Origin: Photobacterium lutimaris
GTDB lineage: Bacteria; Pseudomonadota; Gammaproteobacteria; Enterobacterales; Vibrionaceae
DNA length: 64,000 bases
Assembly: GCF_003025555.1 (NCBI RefSeq)
Contig: NZ_PYMH01000001.1
Coordinates: 248,001 to 312,000 of the forward strand
Direction: 5' to 3'
Shown: positions 31,731 through 40,057 of the stretch, in pieces
How the letters are laid out: every line of letters starts with the position of its first letter
How positions within the stretch are numbered: the first letter of the stretch is position 1
Notes under the pieces: generated by a model
The model's input: only the letters and a program-made list of their open reading frames with translations
Database searches by the model: none
Told to the model about the DNA's origin: nothing
Program-made: the position numbers and the translations under genes

Positions 31731-33935
31731 CTATAGCGTGAATGGCCGTAACCGCAGTTGATGAAGTTGATTAGCGTGCACTTCGTTAGCGAGACTTTGC
31801 AGTGAGCCTATCAGCAATTGCAGTGAAGCCAGTAGTCGGTAGCTGGCATCAATATCAGCCTGGCTGAGCGAGAGCCGCAAGACAGAGTCCTGTTCGAGGT
31901 ATTTTAAATCGCGATAGAGCTCGAACATTAATGCGTTAAGCTTTTGCTCGTGGTCAGTCAGTTGCTCACTGACTGCCGTGCCCTCCATCACGTTGGCGAG
32001 CGCCTCGATGGCGTGGTTGATCAGCCTGCAGATGGCGGGATTCGATGAGGAAGTCGACCAGAGCCGATAGCTATCTTCAAAGGCGCGCAGGTGCAGGCAG
32101 GTGTTGTAGCCGTGATCGATCAGTGCCGCGACCCTTGACGGATCCTGCTCGGGAAAATGCGGCCAGTGTATTTTTTGCATCGCAAGGTCGGCGCCGGTTA
32201 TCGCACGAAGCGGATCTTGACCGGTAGTGGCCAGCGTATTGAGTAAGCAGGGCTTTGATAAGGAGGTTAGCCGCTGCTGCAGGCCATTGCAGAGGCTGCT
32301 CAACTGGCGCAGCAAGGTTGCCTCGGGGCTGCTAGGAAAAATCCCTTGGTTAACAAAGAAAATGACCAGCATTACAATACTAACCAACATCAACTGCAAT
32401 AAGGCGAGTTGGATGTCGTACACCGGTGTAAGCTGCATCGCACCGCTGGTCATCAGGATCAATATCTGCGAGCCGAGCAGGCGGTGGATGGCATGCTGCG
32501 GTTGGTGAAATATGCGCCAGATACAAAAGATATTGATGAAGTAGAAGGCCACCAGTTGCCAGACTTCGGTGAATGTCGGCATGATGAACACATACTGGAT
32601 CAGTACGAACAGTGACCAGACGAAAATGAGTATCAAGAGTGCCCAAATGCTGACAAATGGCAGCGGGATGACAATAGCGCCAAGGATCGCCCCTAATAGC
32701 ACCACCATGGCTCCACCAGGCATTGGTACATAGATCCATAATGCGATACAGACCCAGATGATAAGGCAAATTTTGATGGCGTGAATCGCTGAATCCGGTC
32801 GGAACCCCCACTTATTCCGGCGAGCTCTGTCTGCTGTACGGTGTGGGTCGCTAGGTGTGGGTCGAAGCCGTGGTGGCTGCTCTAGGGCAGAGATAGACTC
32901 GAGTTCAAAACGGTTTACTTCAACCAAGGACCGTAAGATATCATGGTGGAGTTGATCGATTTGGCTCAACTGCGTAGCGAGCAACATGGTACTGCCTTGC
33001 TCGAGGTGGTCATCAAGGTCCAGCCTACCGCTAGGCAGATTAATAGGCTGTGGATCGGGGTTGTTGTATTGCAATTTGGCAGGCAGCGGATCTTGCAGCA
33101 GTTGCTGGCAACTGGCGATCCGTACCGTGATCCGCTTGAGCAAGTCCCGGATCTGGGGAGTCAGGGAACTATCGAGAGGGGTGCTTAGGGCTTCTGTATG
33201 TTCAGCCAGATGCCCGCACAATAGCGCCCACTGGTTGAGCCGGTCTAGCAGAGTCTGCCATTGTTGGCGATCGCTGGCGATATGGTAGCTGTCGGCTTGC
33301 GCTGCGTAGATCAAATCCTCCAGCTGGGTCAATTGTTTGAGGCTATCGCCCAAATGCAGCGGCTGGGTAAATCTCCCGTTCTCATCGAGCTCGGTGATGG
33401 CGGCCTCAATATGCTGGGATTGGCTGTCGAAGTATTGGCGTAGGGTCGACAGAACGGTATGGCGACTGGATCTAGGCCAAAGCAGGCTAAATACCAAGGT
33501 GAAGCAGAAAATACCGAGAATGGTTTCCTGTACCCGAAGTACTGCCACGGCGAAGGTTAACTCTGGCTGCAGTTTGCCCATCACGATCACCAGTGTGCCG
33601 ACCACTAGGCTGATAGTCCAGAGATAGCCATTGCGTGGATTGTCCTGCAGGTAGACGCAGGCTGCCGCGAAGGCACTGTAAAACAGTGTAAAAAGCACAA
33701 GTTGTTGGGCAAACAGCCCGACAAGCAAAAACGCGGCAATGACCCCCAGCAAGGTCCCGAGCAAGCGGTGGCGGCCTTTCTTCATGGAATGGCCGAAGGT
33801 TTCTGTCGCCGCCATTACAATGACGGCAAATCCGGCCCAGTACGGGCGCTCCCAGCCCAGCCAAAGTGCACTGACAATGGCCAGAGTCAGGGCAGTGGCC
33901 ACTTTAAGTGGCAAGATACAGCGCTGATCAAGCAT
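31731..33935 (-). CDS. aaeB: FUSC/AaeB-type aromatic acid efflux pump permease
   Basis: Inner-membrane pump component; AaeB exports hydroxybenzoate-type aromatic acids with AaeA. The 734 residues consist of two similar halves: about six N-terminal helices (7-165, beginning LPLKVATALTLAIVSALWLG and including the conserved WERPYWAGFAVIV), a cytosolic helical part (about 170-380), a second helical membrane block (about 385-525) and a C-terminal soluble tail. The FUSC hallmark of a Trp/Pro-containing first loop is present. It is longer than E. coli AaeB (about 655). It ends an operon with a DUF1656 gene and an HlyD gene, 9 bp after the latter. Confidence 0.88.
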   Translation of the reverse strand: MLDQRCILPLKVATALTLAIVSALWLGWERPYWAGFAVIVMAATETFGHSMKKGRHRLLGTLLGVIAAFLLVGLFAQQLVLFTLFYSAFAAACVYLQDNPRNGYLWTISLVVGTLVIVMGKLQPELTFAVAVLRVQETILGIFCFTLVFSLLWPRSSRHTVLSTLRQYFDSQSQHIEAAITELDENGRFTQPLHLGDSLKQLTQLEDLIYAAQADSYHIASDRQQWQTLLDRLNQWALLCGHLAEHTEALSTPLDSSLTPQIRDLLKRITVRIASCQQLLQDPLPAKLQYNNPDPQPINLPSGRLDLDDHLEQGSTMLLATQLSQIDQLHHDILRSLVEVNRFELESISALEQPPRLRPTPSDPHRTADRARRNKWGFRPDSAIHAIKICLIIWVCIALWIYVPMPGGAMVVLLGAILGAIVIPLPFVSIWALLILIFVWSLFVLIQYVFIMPTFTEVWQLVAFYFINIFCIWRIFHQPQHAIHRLLGSQILILMTSGAMQLTPVYDIQLALLQLMLVSIVMLVIFFVNQGIFPSSPEATLLRQLSSLCNGLQQRLTSLSKPCLLNTLATTGQDPLRAITGADLAMQKIHWPHFPEQDPSRVAALIDHGYNTCLHLRAFEDSYRLWSTSSSNPAICRLINHAIEALANVMEGTAVSEQLTDHEQKLNALMFELYRDLKYLEQDSVLRLSLSQADIDASYRLLASLQLLIGSLQSLANEVHANQLHQLRLRPFTL

Positions 33936-33944
33936 CGTTGTTCC

Positions 33945-34838
33945 TTACCGGTTTTGGGTTGGCGTAGCATTTGCGTATGATTTATTAACCATGACCGAGG
34001 CCGTGGACCCGACGCGGAGCTGGATAGCATCGGGGATCTCATCAAGGGTAATTTTAACCGGAATGCGTTGGGCCAGCCTGATCCACTGAAAGTTGGGATT
34101 GACGTTGGGCAGCAAGGAGACGCCAGTACTACCATCTTTATGGGCAATACCGTACCCGATGCTTTCAACGTGCCCTTGCAATGGCTGATCACCATAGGCC
34201 ATCAAGGTTACCGCTGCCTTGTCACCTAAAGCGACGTCCCGGATATCGGTTTCTTTGAAGAACCCCTCTATCCAGAAACTGTTTTTGTCCACCAAGGCGA
34301 CAACGGGCTGGTTGGCAACGACTTGGCTACCAACACGTAAGTTTAAGTTGGTGATAAACCCGTCGACGGGAGCGGTGACCTGGGTGAAGCTGAGGTTGAG
34401 TTGGGCTTCCTCAAGCGCTGCTTTAGCAACCAACACGCCGGCCTCGGCGGATTCGACAGCATTGCTGAGTTTGTTCAGAGCGAGCTGCGAGATAGCACCG
34501 GGCTGGCGGCGGGCAAGCGATGAGCCGCGCTTGGCTTCATCGTCAGTTTTTTGCAACTGTGCCTGAGCCTGCGCCAGACTGGCCTTGGCTTTCGCGAGCG
34601 CTGCTTGGTAGGTACGCGGATCGACTTCGAACAACAGTTCACCGGCGGCAACTTCGCTGTTATCGCGTATCGGCAAGTCAATAATTGGTCCGGTCACGCG
34701 AGGGGTGATCTGGATAACCTGTGCTCGGATCTGGCCGTCCCTTGTCCAAGGGTTATCGAGATAGTGGTGGTATTTCCAGCCGATAGCCGTAAGGGCAAGT
34801 AATAGAGTGCAGGTGGTGACGAGATAGCGCTTGATCAA
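33945..34838 (-). CDS. aaeA: HlyD-family membrane fusion protein, AaeA-like
   Basis: Periplasmic adaptor of the aromatic acid efflux pump. The 297 residues have an N-terminal membrane anchor (about 6-24), a lipoyl-like half (DNPWTRDGQIRA, typical of EmrA/AaeA), a short coiled coil (about 80-130), the second lipoyl half (VTAPVDGFITNLNLRVG) and a beta-barrel ending in KITLDEIPD. Length fits AaeA (about 310). Its start is 18 bp after the stop of the DUF1656 gene and its end 9 bp before the FUSC gene, so the three are one transcript. Confidence 0.9.
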   Translation of the reverse strand: MIKRYLVTTCTLLLALTAIGWKYHHYLDNPWTRDGQIRAQVIQITPRVTGPIIDLPIRDNSEVAAGELLFEVDPRTYQAALAKAKASLAQAQAQLQKTDDEAKRGSSLARRQPGAISQLALNKLSNAVESAEAGVLVAKAALEEAQLNLSFTQVTAPVDGFITNLNLRVGSQVVANQPVVALVDKNSFWIEGFFKETDIRDVALGDKAAVTLMAYGDQPLQGHVESIGYGIAHKDGSTGVSLLPNVNPNFQWIRLAQRIPVKITLDEIPDAIQLRVGSTASVMVNKSYANATPTQNR

Positions 34839-34856
34839 GATAGGCTCCGATAAAGG

Positions 34857-35072
34857 TCATGAGGGAAAAACATAGGTACTAACAACGACGGTGTAGATGA
34901 TTGTCAGTGATAGTTCGACCAGCGGTGGACTGGCAACATGGCGAAACCAGCGGAACCGGTTGAACAGGCGGACTGTCACTGAAGTGCAGATCAACCCAAG
35001 CAAGGCGGCGACAAGCAGGGGAGGGAGGTAGATATCACCAAAAGCGACTTCTTTCGGAACGGCAAAGGACAC
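34857..35072 (-). CDS. aaeX: DUF1656 small membrane protein, AaeX-like
   Basis: A 71-residue protein with two hydrophobic helices (about 15-33 and 49-67) and the DUF1656 opening pattern (EVAFGDIYLPPLL). Such proteins accompany AaeA/AaeB-type and EmrA-type pumps; their job is unknown. It is the first gene of the leftward operon and divergent from the LysR gene. The start at 35072 is followed directly by the conserved SFAVPKEVAFG. Confidence 0.88.
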   Translation of the reverse strand: MSFAVPKEVAFGDIYLPPLLVAALLGLICTSVTVRLFNRFRWFRHVASPPLVELSLTIIYTVVVSTYVFPS

Positions 35073-35130
35073 GTTTTTTCTCTTTTGTACAAAGTAAGTC
35101 TTTATAGTAATGAGGAAAAACGATGTGATA

Positions 35131-35149
35131 AATTCCCCTAAGGGGAATT
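35131..35149. promoter_or_regulatory. Perfect palindrome AATTCCCCT-A-AGGGGAATT in the aae-lysR divergent region
   Basis: A 19-bp inverted repeat without T-run, lying between two divergent starts (35072 and 35219), so an operator is likelier than a terminator. The adjacent LysR-type protein is the natural candidate binder, but this symmetric form is not a textbook T-N11-A box. Confidence 0.55.
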
Positions 35150-35152
35150 CAC

Positions 35153-35171
35153 TAGAAACTGATAGTTTCTA
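35153..35171. promoter_or_regulatory. Second perfect palindrome TAGAAACT-GAT-AGTTTCTA
   Basis: A 19-bp inverted repeat three bases downstream of the first palindrome, with different sequence and a centre-to-centre distance of 22 bp, about two helix turns. It lies 48 bp before the LysR start codon, so it could act in autoregulation. Confidence 0.55.
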
Positions 35172-35218
35172 ATGTTGCTTAAAATAGAACCCGTATATTG
35201 GCAATAAAGGAGGGGTTG

Positions 35219-36115
35219 GTGGATAGGTTAACCAGTATAGAGATCTTTGTTCGTGCCGTTGAATTGGGCTCGTTCGCTGCCGTTGCTGATGAGCGGGGGA
35301 TCAGCGCCCAGATGGTGGGCAAGCATGTCAGGGGGCTTGAGGCCTCGATCGGTGCGAAGCTGTTGGCCAAGTCGACCCGTTTTCAGAGCCTGACGGCAGC
35401 CGGGGAACAGTATTTCAAGCGGTGCTTGGCGGTCCTTGCTGAGCTCAAAGCAGCCCAGGAAGATATCTACCGTGACATGAATGAGCCATGCGGCAGCCTC
35501 AAGATCAGTTGTGGGGTAAATTTTGGCATCAAGGCGTTGGCTCCGATTCTAGCTCGGTTTCAGCGGCAGTATTCCAAACTGGACATTGACTTGGTGTTGG
35601 AAAATAACCCACCGGATTTAAAAAAGGGAGGTTATGACATTATCTTCCGTGAGCAATTGAAAGGCTATGATGACTTGATTGCAGTCAAATTGCGCAGCTA
35701 CAAAATGGTGGCTTGTGCTTCGCCACTCTATCTCGAGCAGAACGGGATCCCGCAGCACCCAGAGGATTTGATTACACACCAATGCTTGCAGAGTAACCTG
35801 TCACCCAACCCCCATAAATGGTGTTTCTATGATGGCCAGCACTTGATCACCCCGCCGGTCGCATCAAGGTTTACGATGAACAGTGGGCAGGCGATGCTAG
35901 CGGCGGCTTTGGAAGGTGCCGGCATTACTTTACAGCCTATTTTCCAAGTCAGTGATGTGCTAGCAGAGGGGGCTTTGGTCCCCATTTTGCAGGACTACAC
36001 ATTGCCTGCGGTTGAGTTCTATATGCTATATCGACCATCACTGCGCAATACCGCGAGGCTGACAGCCTTGCAGGCATTTGTCCGTCAGGCTTTGGAGGAC
36101 CACGCCGAGGCTTAA
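35219..36115 (+). CDS. LysR-family regulator, AaeR-like
   Basis: DNA-binding regulator, probably of the divergent aaeXAB-like pump. I start it at the GTG at 35219 because AGGAGG lies six bases before it and the protein then begins with the usual (M)DRLTSIEIFVRAVELGSF. The frame extends to a TTG at 35198. 298 residues: winged HTH 1-60 (SFAAVADERGISAQMVGKHV), linker helix, and a two-lobed effector domain (about 90-290; SCGVNFGIKALAPIL, ALEGAGITLQP). The variant HTH with KHV replacing the common SRAI is unusual but belongs to a known LysR subgroup. The effector is probably an aromatic acid, by analogy. Confidence 0.9.
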   Translation: MDRLTSIEIFVRAVELGSFAAVADERGISAQMVGKHVRGLEASIGAKLLAKSTRFQSLTAAGEQYFKRCLAVLAELKAAQEDIYRDMNEPCGSLKISCGVNFGIKALAPILARFQRQYSKLDIDLVLENNPPDLKKGGYDIIFREQLKGYDDLIAVKLRSYKMVACASPLYLEQNGIPQHPEDLITHQCLQSNLSPNPHKWCFYDGQHLITPPVASRFTMNSGQAMLAAALEGAGITLQPIFQVSDVLAEGALVPILQDYTLPAVEFYMLYRPSLRNTARLTALQAFVRQALEDHAEA

Positions 36116-36222
36116 ACTAAAGGCGAAAAGCTGGACGCTCTTCATGCCGGTAGTGTTTGTTGCCGTGACAACGTAAACCTGTTGCAAGTTTTGAAATCAT
36201 TGATAGTCGCACGGGGATCGTT

Positions 36223-36252
36223 AAGCCAGCAGGAGTGTACTGCTGGCTTTAT
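36223..36252 (+). terminator. Terminator downstream of the LysR gene
   Basis: Perfect 10-bp stem AAGCCAGCAG (36223-36232) with CTGCTGGCTT (36240-36249), loop GAGTGTA, then TATAC. It lies about 108 bp after the stop and 24 bp from the convergent regulator gene. Confidence 0.8.
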
Positions 36253-36275
36253 ACTGCCTTACTTTCATTACCGTA

Positions 36276-36971
36276 TTATACAATGATCGACGCTGGTTTT
36301 TTAAATAGCTGCTCGGGGATAACAGAGAGCCAACCATTGCAGCGAGCGTATTCTATTAATGAGGCACGGTTGGTCACGCCAACATCATAAAAGCGTGTTA
36401 TCAAGTTAGCGATTTGCTTTTCAACCGCTTTGGGGGTTCTGTGGATCAATTGGGCAATCTGTTTGGTTTGTCGCCCACGCAGCAGCCAAAATAGGACAAT
36501 TTCCTGTGAAGGCGTTAGCGGCATACGCTCTGGTTTAATAGTGCTGAAAGAGGTATGGGTATTGTTCAGAGCCATAATTTCAGCAAAAGATGCTAAGTTG
36601 ACCAATTCCCTCAAGTTGGTCGCGCTAAACTGGATTCCCCAAGGTTCACCATTGATGATGACGGGACGCTTTTCAAAAGTATACGCATCGAACCCATGCG
36701 CATACTTATGCACGTCGATGGTTACTACTGTCTTGTTTTCCGTTATTGCTTGTTTGTCTTGTTGTACAAAGTCAGGTGCAAATTGGGCTGTATCACATGG
36801 TAGGTCACAATCAGTGAGGCCCGCTATATCATCAGGTGCATTGACTAAGTCACGGTAAGCTTTGTTGGCAAAGGCAAAAATGCCATCCTTAGACTTCAAT
36901 CCTGCCGGATAAGGGCTGTGCTCTAGCATATGAATCAGAACGGATAAGTATGTATTTTGGTCTATATTCAC
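36276..36971 (-). CDS. PAS-domain LuxR-type transcriptional regulator
   Basis: A 231-residue regulator. Residues about 10-120 form a PAS-like sensor (HSPYPAGLKSKDGIFAFANK, then VIINGEPWGIQFSATNL). The C-terminus (about 152-210) is a LuxR/GerE helix-turn-helix (LTPSQEIVLFWLLRGRQTKQ, then IAQLIHRTPKAVEKQIANL). No signal peptide, kinase or receiver domain is present, so it is probably a one-component sensor. It resembles small PAS-HTH regulators common in Vibrio. Target unknown; neighbours (LysR gene convergent, M15 peptidase codirectional) give no clear hint. Confidence 0.85.
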   Translation of the reverse strand: MNIDQNTYLSVLIHMLEHSPYPAGLKSKDGIFAFANKAYRDLVNAPDDIAGLTDCDLPCDTAQFAPDFVQQDKQAITENKTVVTIDVHKYAHGFDAYTFEKRPVIINGEPWGIQFSATNLRELVNLASFAEIMALNNTHTSFSTIKPERMPLTPSQEIVLFWLLRGRQTKQIAQLIHRTPKAVEKQIANLITRFYDVGVTNRASLIEYARCNGWLSVIPEQLFKKPASIIV

Positions 36972-37059
36972 CCGCGCATTTTATCACCCCGATCAAAGAA
37001 ATAAAGTAGGATAAATCCCCCTTTTTGATTAGTTTGTCAAAAGCACGGCTTGTACAAAC

Positions 37060-37692
37060 TTACCATTGGCGGTAGCCACAGGTGTCGATATGAAAGCGCA
37101 CACCACTGTAAAGGCCAAGGCCCATCTTGTTTTCCTTACCGACCGAGGTGTATACGCTCTTGAGGATTTTATGGAGTTCGGCCCGAGAAATATTCCTCGT
37201 TGGGACGAGATCGAGAGCGCAGAAGTCGAGGTGAGAACTTCTCGGTGCCCCTCCTGCATGTTGGTTGTATTCTTGACTTCGGTCGCCAGAGACTGGGATC
37301 AGTAAGCCGGTTTTGGGCATGACATGCTCTTGAATAAAAATGAGGGTACGGGCCATATTCTTCCAAACTTTCTCATCTGGCAGGTTGAAAATGGTCGTAT
37401 TACTGAGGCGCCAATCTGTCCCCTGCAAAAGTACAAGGTGCAGAGGTATGCCTTCTTTTACTCCTTTGTCTAGAAAGTATTCATGTCCTTTCTGAATTTT
37501 CTTTTGCATGCCATTCATCAGAACCCAACCTCTAAATGCAGCAAGAGTCGGAACCTTGAAACCCTGAATTTCAATGACTAAGTCACTGTAGTCAAAATCG
37601 GTATGAACTTCATAAAGCTTTGATAGTTCAATTGCTTCCGCTTTACTGGCGTGCGGAAAAGTCAGAAATAACGACAATATAATCCACTTCAT
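37060..37692 (-). CDS. Exported M15-type zinc peptidase (D,D-carboxypeptidase-like)
   Basis: Predicted periplasmic peptidoglycan peptidase. 210 residues: signal peptide 1-18 (cleavage after SKA), unassigned N-terminal part (about 20-125), then an M15A/M15_3 core with SGDRSQEYNQHAGGAPRSSH, the following HLDFCALDLVP giving His and Asp zinc ligands, and C-terminal GLYSGVRFHIDTCGYRQW giving the second His (HxD). Two cysteines (FCALD and DTCGY) could pair. It sits divergent from a YkuD-type L,D-transpeptidase gene, 205 bp away, implying a shared cell-wall task. Confidence 0.85.
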   Translation of the reverse strand: MKWIILSLFLTFPHASKAEAIELSKLYEVHTDFDYSDLVIEIQGFKVPTLAAFRGWVLMNGMQKKIQKGHEYFLDKGVKEGIPLHLVLLQGTDWRLSNTTIFNLPDEKVWKNMARTLIFIQEHVMPKTGLLIPVSGDRSQEYNQHAGGAPRSSHLDFCALDLVPTRNISRAELHKILKSVYTSVGKENKMGLGLYSGVRFHIDTCGYRQW

Positions 37693-37903
37693 CTCTTACT
37701 CCATATCACTATCCGTAGGATATATATCGACATGATCGTTTAAGTGTAGGTTATCTGCCTGATAGCGGATGGGGGGATTCTTAAGTTTTTATTTGTAATT
37801 TTCTATGAAAATCTGTCTGAATTGGTGAGATAAAAAAGCTATTACCAATTAATCTGTTAAAATTAGTCAGGTAATCTCATCGTAAAAAAATCGCTTTTTG
37901 TTA

Positions 37904-38623
37904 ATGCTTATGATCAAAAAAATACTGCTAACTTTGCTTTTTTCTTCTCTGGTGCAGGCGGGTACTATTGAAGAGCATATTGAAGATCTTGCCACTGAAG
38001 TGTACACAATGGCCTCATTGGATGGCGTCATTGATTACGCTCTACTCAAAGAAGGTGTCGAAGCTTATATGACCAAAGGCACTGGGGCGAATCCCAATTT
38101 GGTGATTATTGACTTTCGCCGTCCATCTCATGAAAAGCGATTTTATGTTGTTGATTTAGCAAATAAGAAACTGAAGTATCATACCTATACGACTCATGGC
38201 ATTGAAAGCGGTGGTGCGTACGCTGAACGTTTTTCCAATACGGTAAATTCCAAGCAGACCTCATTGGGCGTGTTTAAGACGGCTGAGACATACTACGGTA
38301 AATATGGCTATTCGCTCCGTCTTGATGGGTTGTCTGAGGGGGTTAATGATAATGCCCGCCGGCGTTATATTGTGATCCATGGTGCAAAATATGCGTCGCC
38401 TGACTTTCTGGCATCGAATAATTTTATCGGCTGGAGCTGGGGATGCCCAGCATTGCCACCTGAAAAGAACAGGGAAATTATCGATTTAATTAAAGGTGGT
38501 AGCATCATCCTTGCAGCCAATGAAGAGATGGTCGGACGTGACTTATCCCCCCCATCTTTGTTGGCATCCAACTCTTATCATGAGCGAGCAGAAAGCAATA
38601 ATCGCATGGTGATAAGTCGATAG
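37904..38623 (+). CDS. Exported L,D-transpeptidase catalytic domain protein (YkuD_2 type)
   Basis: Murein L,D-transpeptidase-like protein of the family with catalytic motif HG-x(n)-SxGC. About 239 residues from ATG 37904 (37910 also possible; no good ribosome site): signal peptide (about 1-17, cleavage after VQA), helical N-part, then the catalytic domain with LGVFKTAETYYGKYGYSL, IVIHGA (His) and FIGWSWGCPAL (nucleophile Cys). These match murein L,D-transpeptidase catalytic domain proteins of Vibrionaceae and Bacteroidetes. The acceptor bond is not defined for this subfamily. The C-terminal 40 residues are polar and unassigned. A terminator follows. Confidence 0.88.
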   Translation: MLMIKKILLTLLFSSLVQAGTIEEHIEDLATEVYTMASLDGVIDYALLKEGVEAYMTKGTGANPNLVIIDFRRPSHEKRFYVVDLANKKLKYHTYTTHGIESGGAYAERFSNTVNSKQTSLGVFKTAETYYGKYGYSLRLDGLSEGVNDNARRRYIVIHGAKYASPDFLASNNFIGWSWGCPALPPEKNREIIDLIKGGSIILAANEEMVGRDLSPPSLLASNSYHERAESNNRMVISR

Positions 38624-38630
38624 ACCGTTA

Positions 38631-38657
38631 GGGAGGCTATCGAGCCTCCCTTCTCTT
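38631..38657. terminator. Terminator between the transpeptidase gene and yqhD
   Basis: Perfect 8-bp GC-rich stem GGGAGGCT (38631-38638) with AGCCTCCC (38643-38650), ATCG loop, then TTCTCTTT. It serves the rightward gene and may serve yqhD on the other strand. Confidence 0.85.
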
Positions 38658-38663
38658 TAGATC

Positions 38664-39815
38664 TTACAGTGCCGCTTCCAAAATGGCACGGCTGTCACTG
38701 ATAGTGATGCTGCCACGCTCACCGAGCGCTTTCATACCGTGTTTTTCTAAGCTTGTTACCAGAATGTCGATATCTGCAGTGCCTAGTTCAACATCGCTCA
38801 GGCTGGTTGGTACTTCCATTTGCTTGAAGAAAGCGACGGTGCGGGCAATAGCTTGTTCGATACGCTCATCAGTAGACCCTTCAGTAATGCCAAATACGCG
38901 CTCTGCGTACTGTAGCAATTTACCTTCTTTGTCTTCACGGCGTTCTTTCATAACGGCAGGCAGAACAATACTTAGCGTGCGCGCATGGTCGATACCGTAG
39001 TTACCGGTTAGCTCGTGACCAATCATATGAGTGGTCCAATCTTGTGGAACGCCGACACCAATCAAGCCGTTCAGCGCTTGGGTTGCTGTCCACATAATGT
39101 TGGCACGCACATCAATATCGTCAGGCGTGGCAAGGGCCTTAGGTCCTTCTTCGATGAGATTGAGCAGTAGGCCTTCGGCAAAGCGGTCTTGCACTTTAGC
39201 ATTTGCCGGGAAAGTGAGGTATTGCTCCATAACATGGACATACGCATCAACGACACCGTTGGCGACCTGGCGGGGAGACAGGCTTAGCGTTGTCGTCGGA
39301 TCAAGCACGGCAAACAAAGGCTGAACTTTCGGTGTCATGAACGCCAACTTGTCTTTACCACGGGAAACCACAGCGCCCATATTGCTTTCTGAGCCTGTTG
39401 CAGGAAGCGTCAATACGCAACCTAGTGGTAGGGCGCTTTCGACAGGGTGTTGCTGGGCCAAAATGTTCCACGGGTCTTCGCCCTGGTAAGCCGCGGCTGC
39501 TGCGATAAACTTAGTACCATCGACCACCGAGCCACCACCAACGGCAAGCAGGTAATCAAAACCTTCGGCTTTGATTTTTTCTACTGCTTTCATTAGCGTG
39601 TCGTATTGTGGGTTCGGTTCTACACCGGCAAATTCACCCCAGTTATGCTCGCTCAAAGCTGCTTTAACTTGCTCATATACACCGTTTGTCTTGATAGAGC
39701 CACCACCGTAGATCACCAAGACTTTTTTATCTTGGGGGATATCATTGGTAATGGCTGAGATTTGACCATCACCAAAGTGAATGCGGGTAGGGTTCTGGTA
39801 AGTAAACTTGTCCAT
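38664..39815 (-). CDS. yqhD: YqhD-type NADPH-dependent aldehyde reductase (iron-type alcohol dehydrogenase)
   Basis: Cytosolic reductase that detoxifies aldehydes with NADPH. The 383 residues fit YqhD (387). Metal ligands Asp190, His194, His263 and His277 show the same spacing (4, 69, 14) as in E. coli YqhD. The cofactor segments YGGGSIK (36-42) and GGGSVVDG (93-100) are present, and Gly/Ser choice at these places fits NADPH use. Its divergent neighbour is an AraC-type regulator, as yqhC is for yqhD in enterics. Confidence 0.95.
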   Translation of the reverse strand: MDKFTYQNPTRIHFGDGQISAITNDIPQDKKVLVIYGGGSIKTNGVYEQVKAALSEHNWGEFAGVEPNPQYDTLMKAVEKIKAEGFDYLLAVGGGSVVDGTKFIAAAAAYQGEDPWNILAQQHPVESALPLGCVLTLPATGSESNMGAVVSRGKDKLAFMTPKVQPLFAVLDPTTTLSLSPRQVANGVVDAYVHVMEQYLTFPANAKVQDRFAEGLLLNLIEEGPKALATPDDIDVRANIMWTATQALNGLIGVGVPQDWTTHMIGHELTGNYGIDHARTLSIVLPAVMKERREDKEGKLLQYAERVFGITEGSTDERIEQAIARTVAFFKQMEVPTSLSDVELGTADIDILVTSLEKHGMKALGERGSITISDSRAILEAAL

Positions 39816-40057
39816 GAAGTATCTCCAGTGTGTGCTGTTATTGTTTCTCTATTTGATGACAACAGTCTATGCCAATGAATCAGAAAGTGTCATGCTCAAA
39901 ACTGTTTAATACTTGCCTAAATCTACTTTTTTACTCGAAGGGAGAATGCCGCTATCTTGTTGTGTGTTGGATCGCTAAGCGCTAGTAATTCATGGGTACC
40001 TGTGCTTTGATCTGTAGGGATAAGCAATAGGTATACAAGAATAACGAGGTAAGAGTC

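Noticed and set aside
35131..35149. Palindrome in the aae region read as a terminator
   Set aside because: It sits between two divergent starts and has no T-run.
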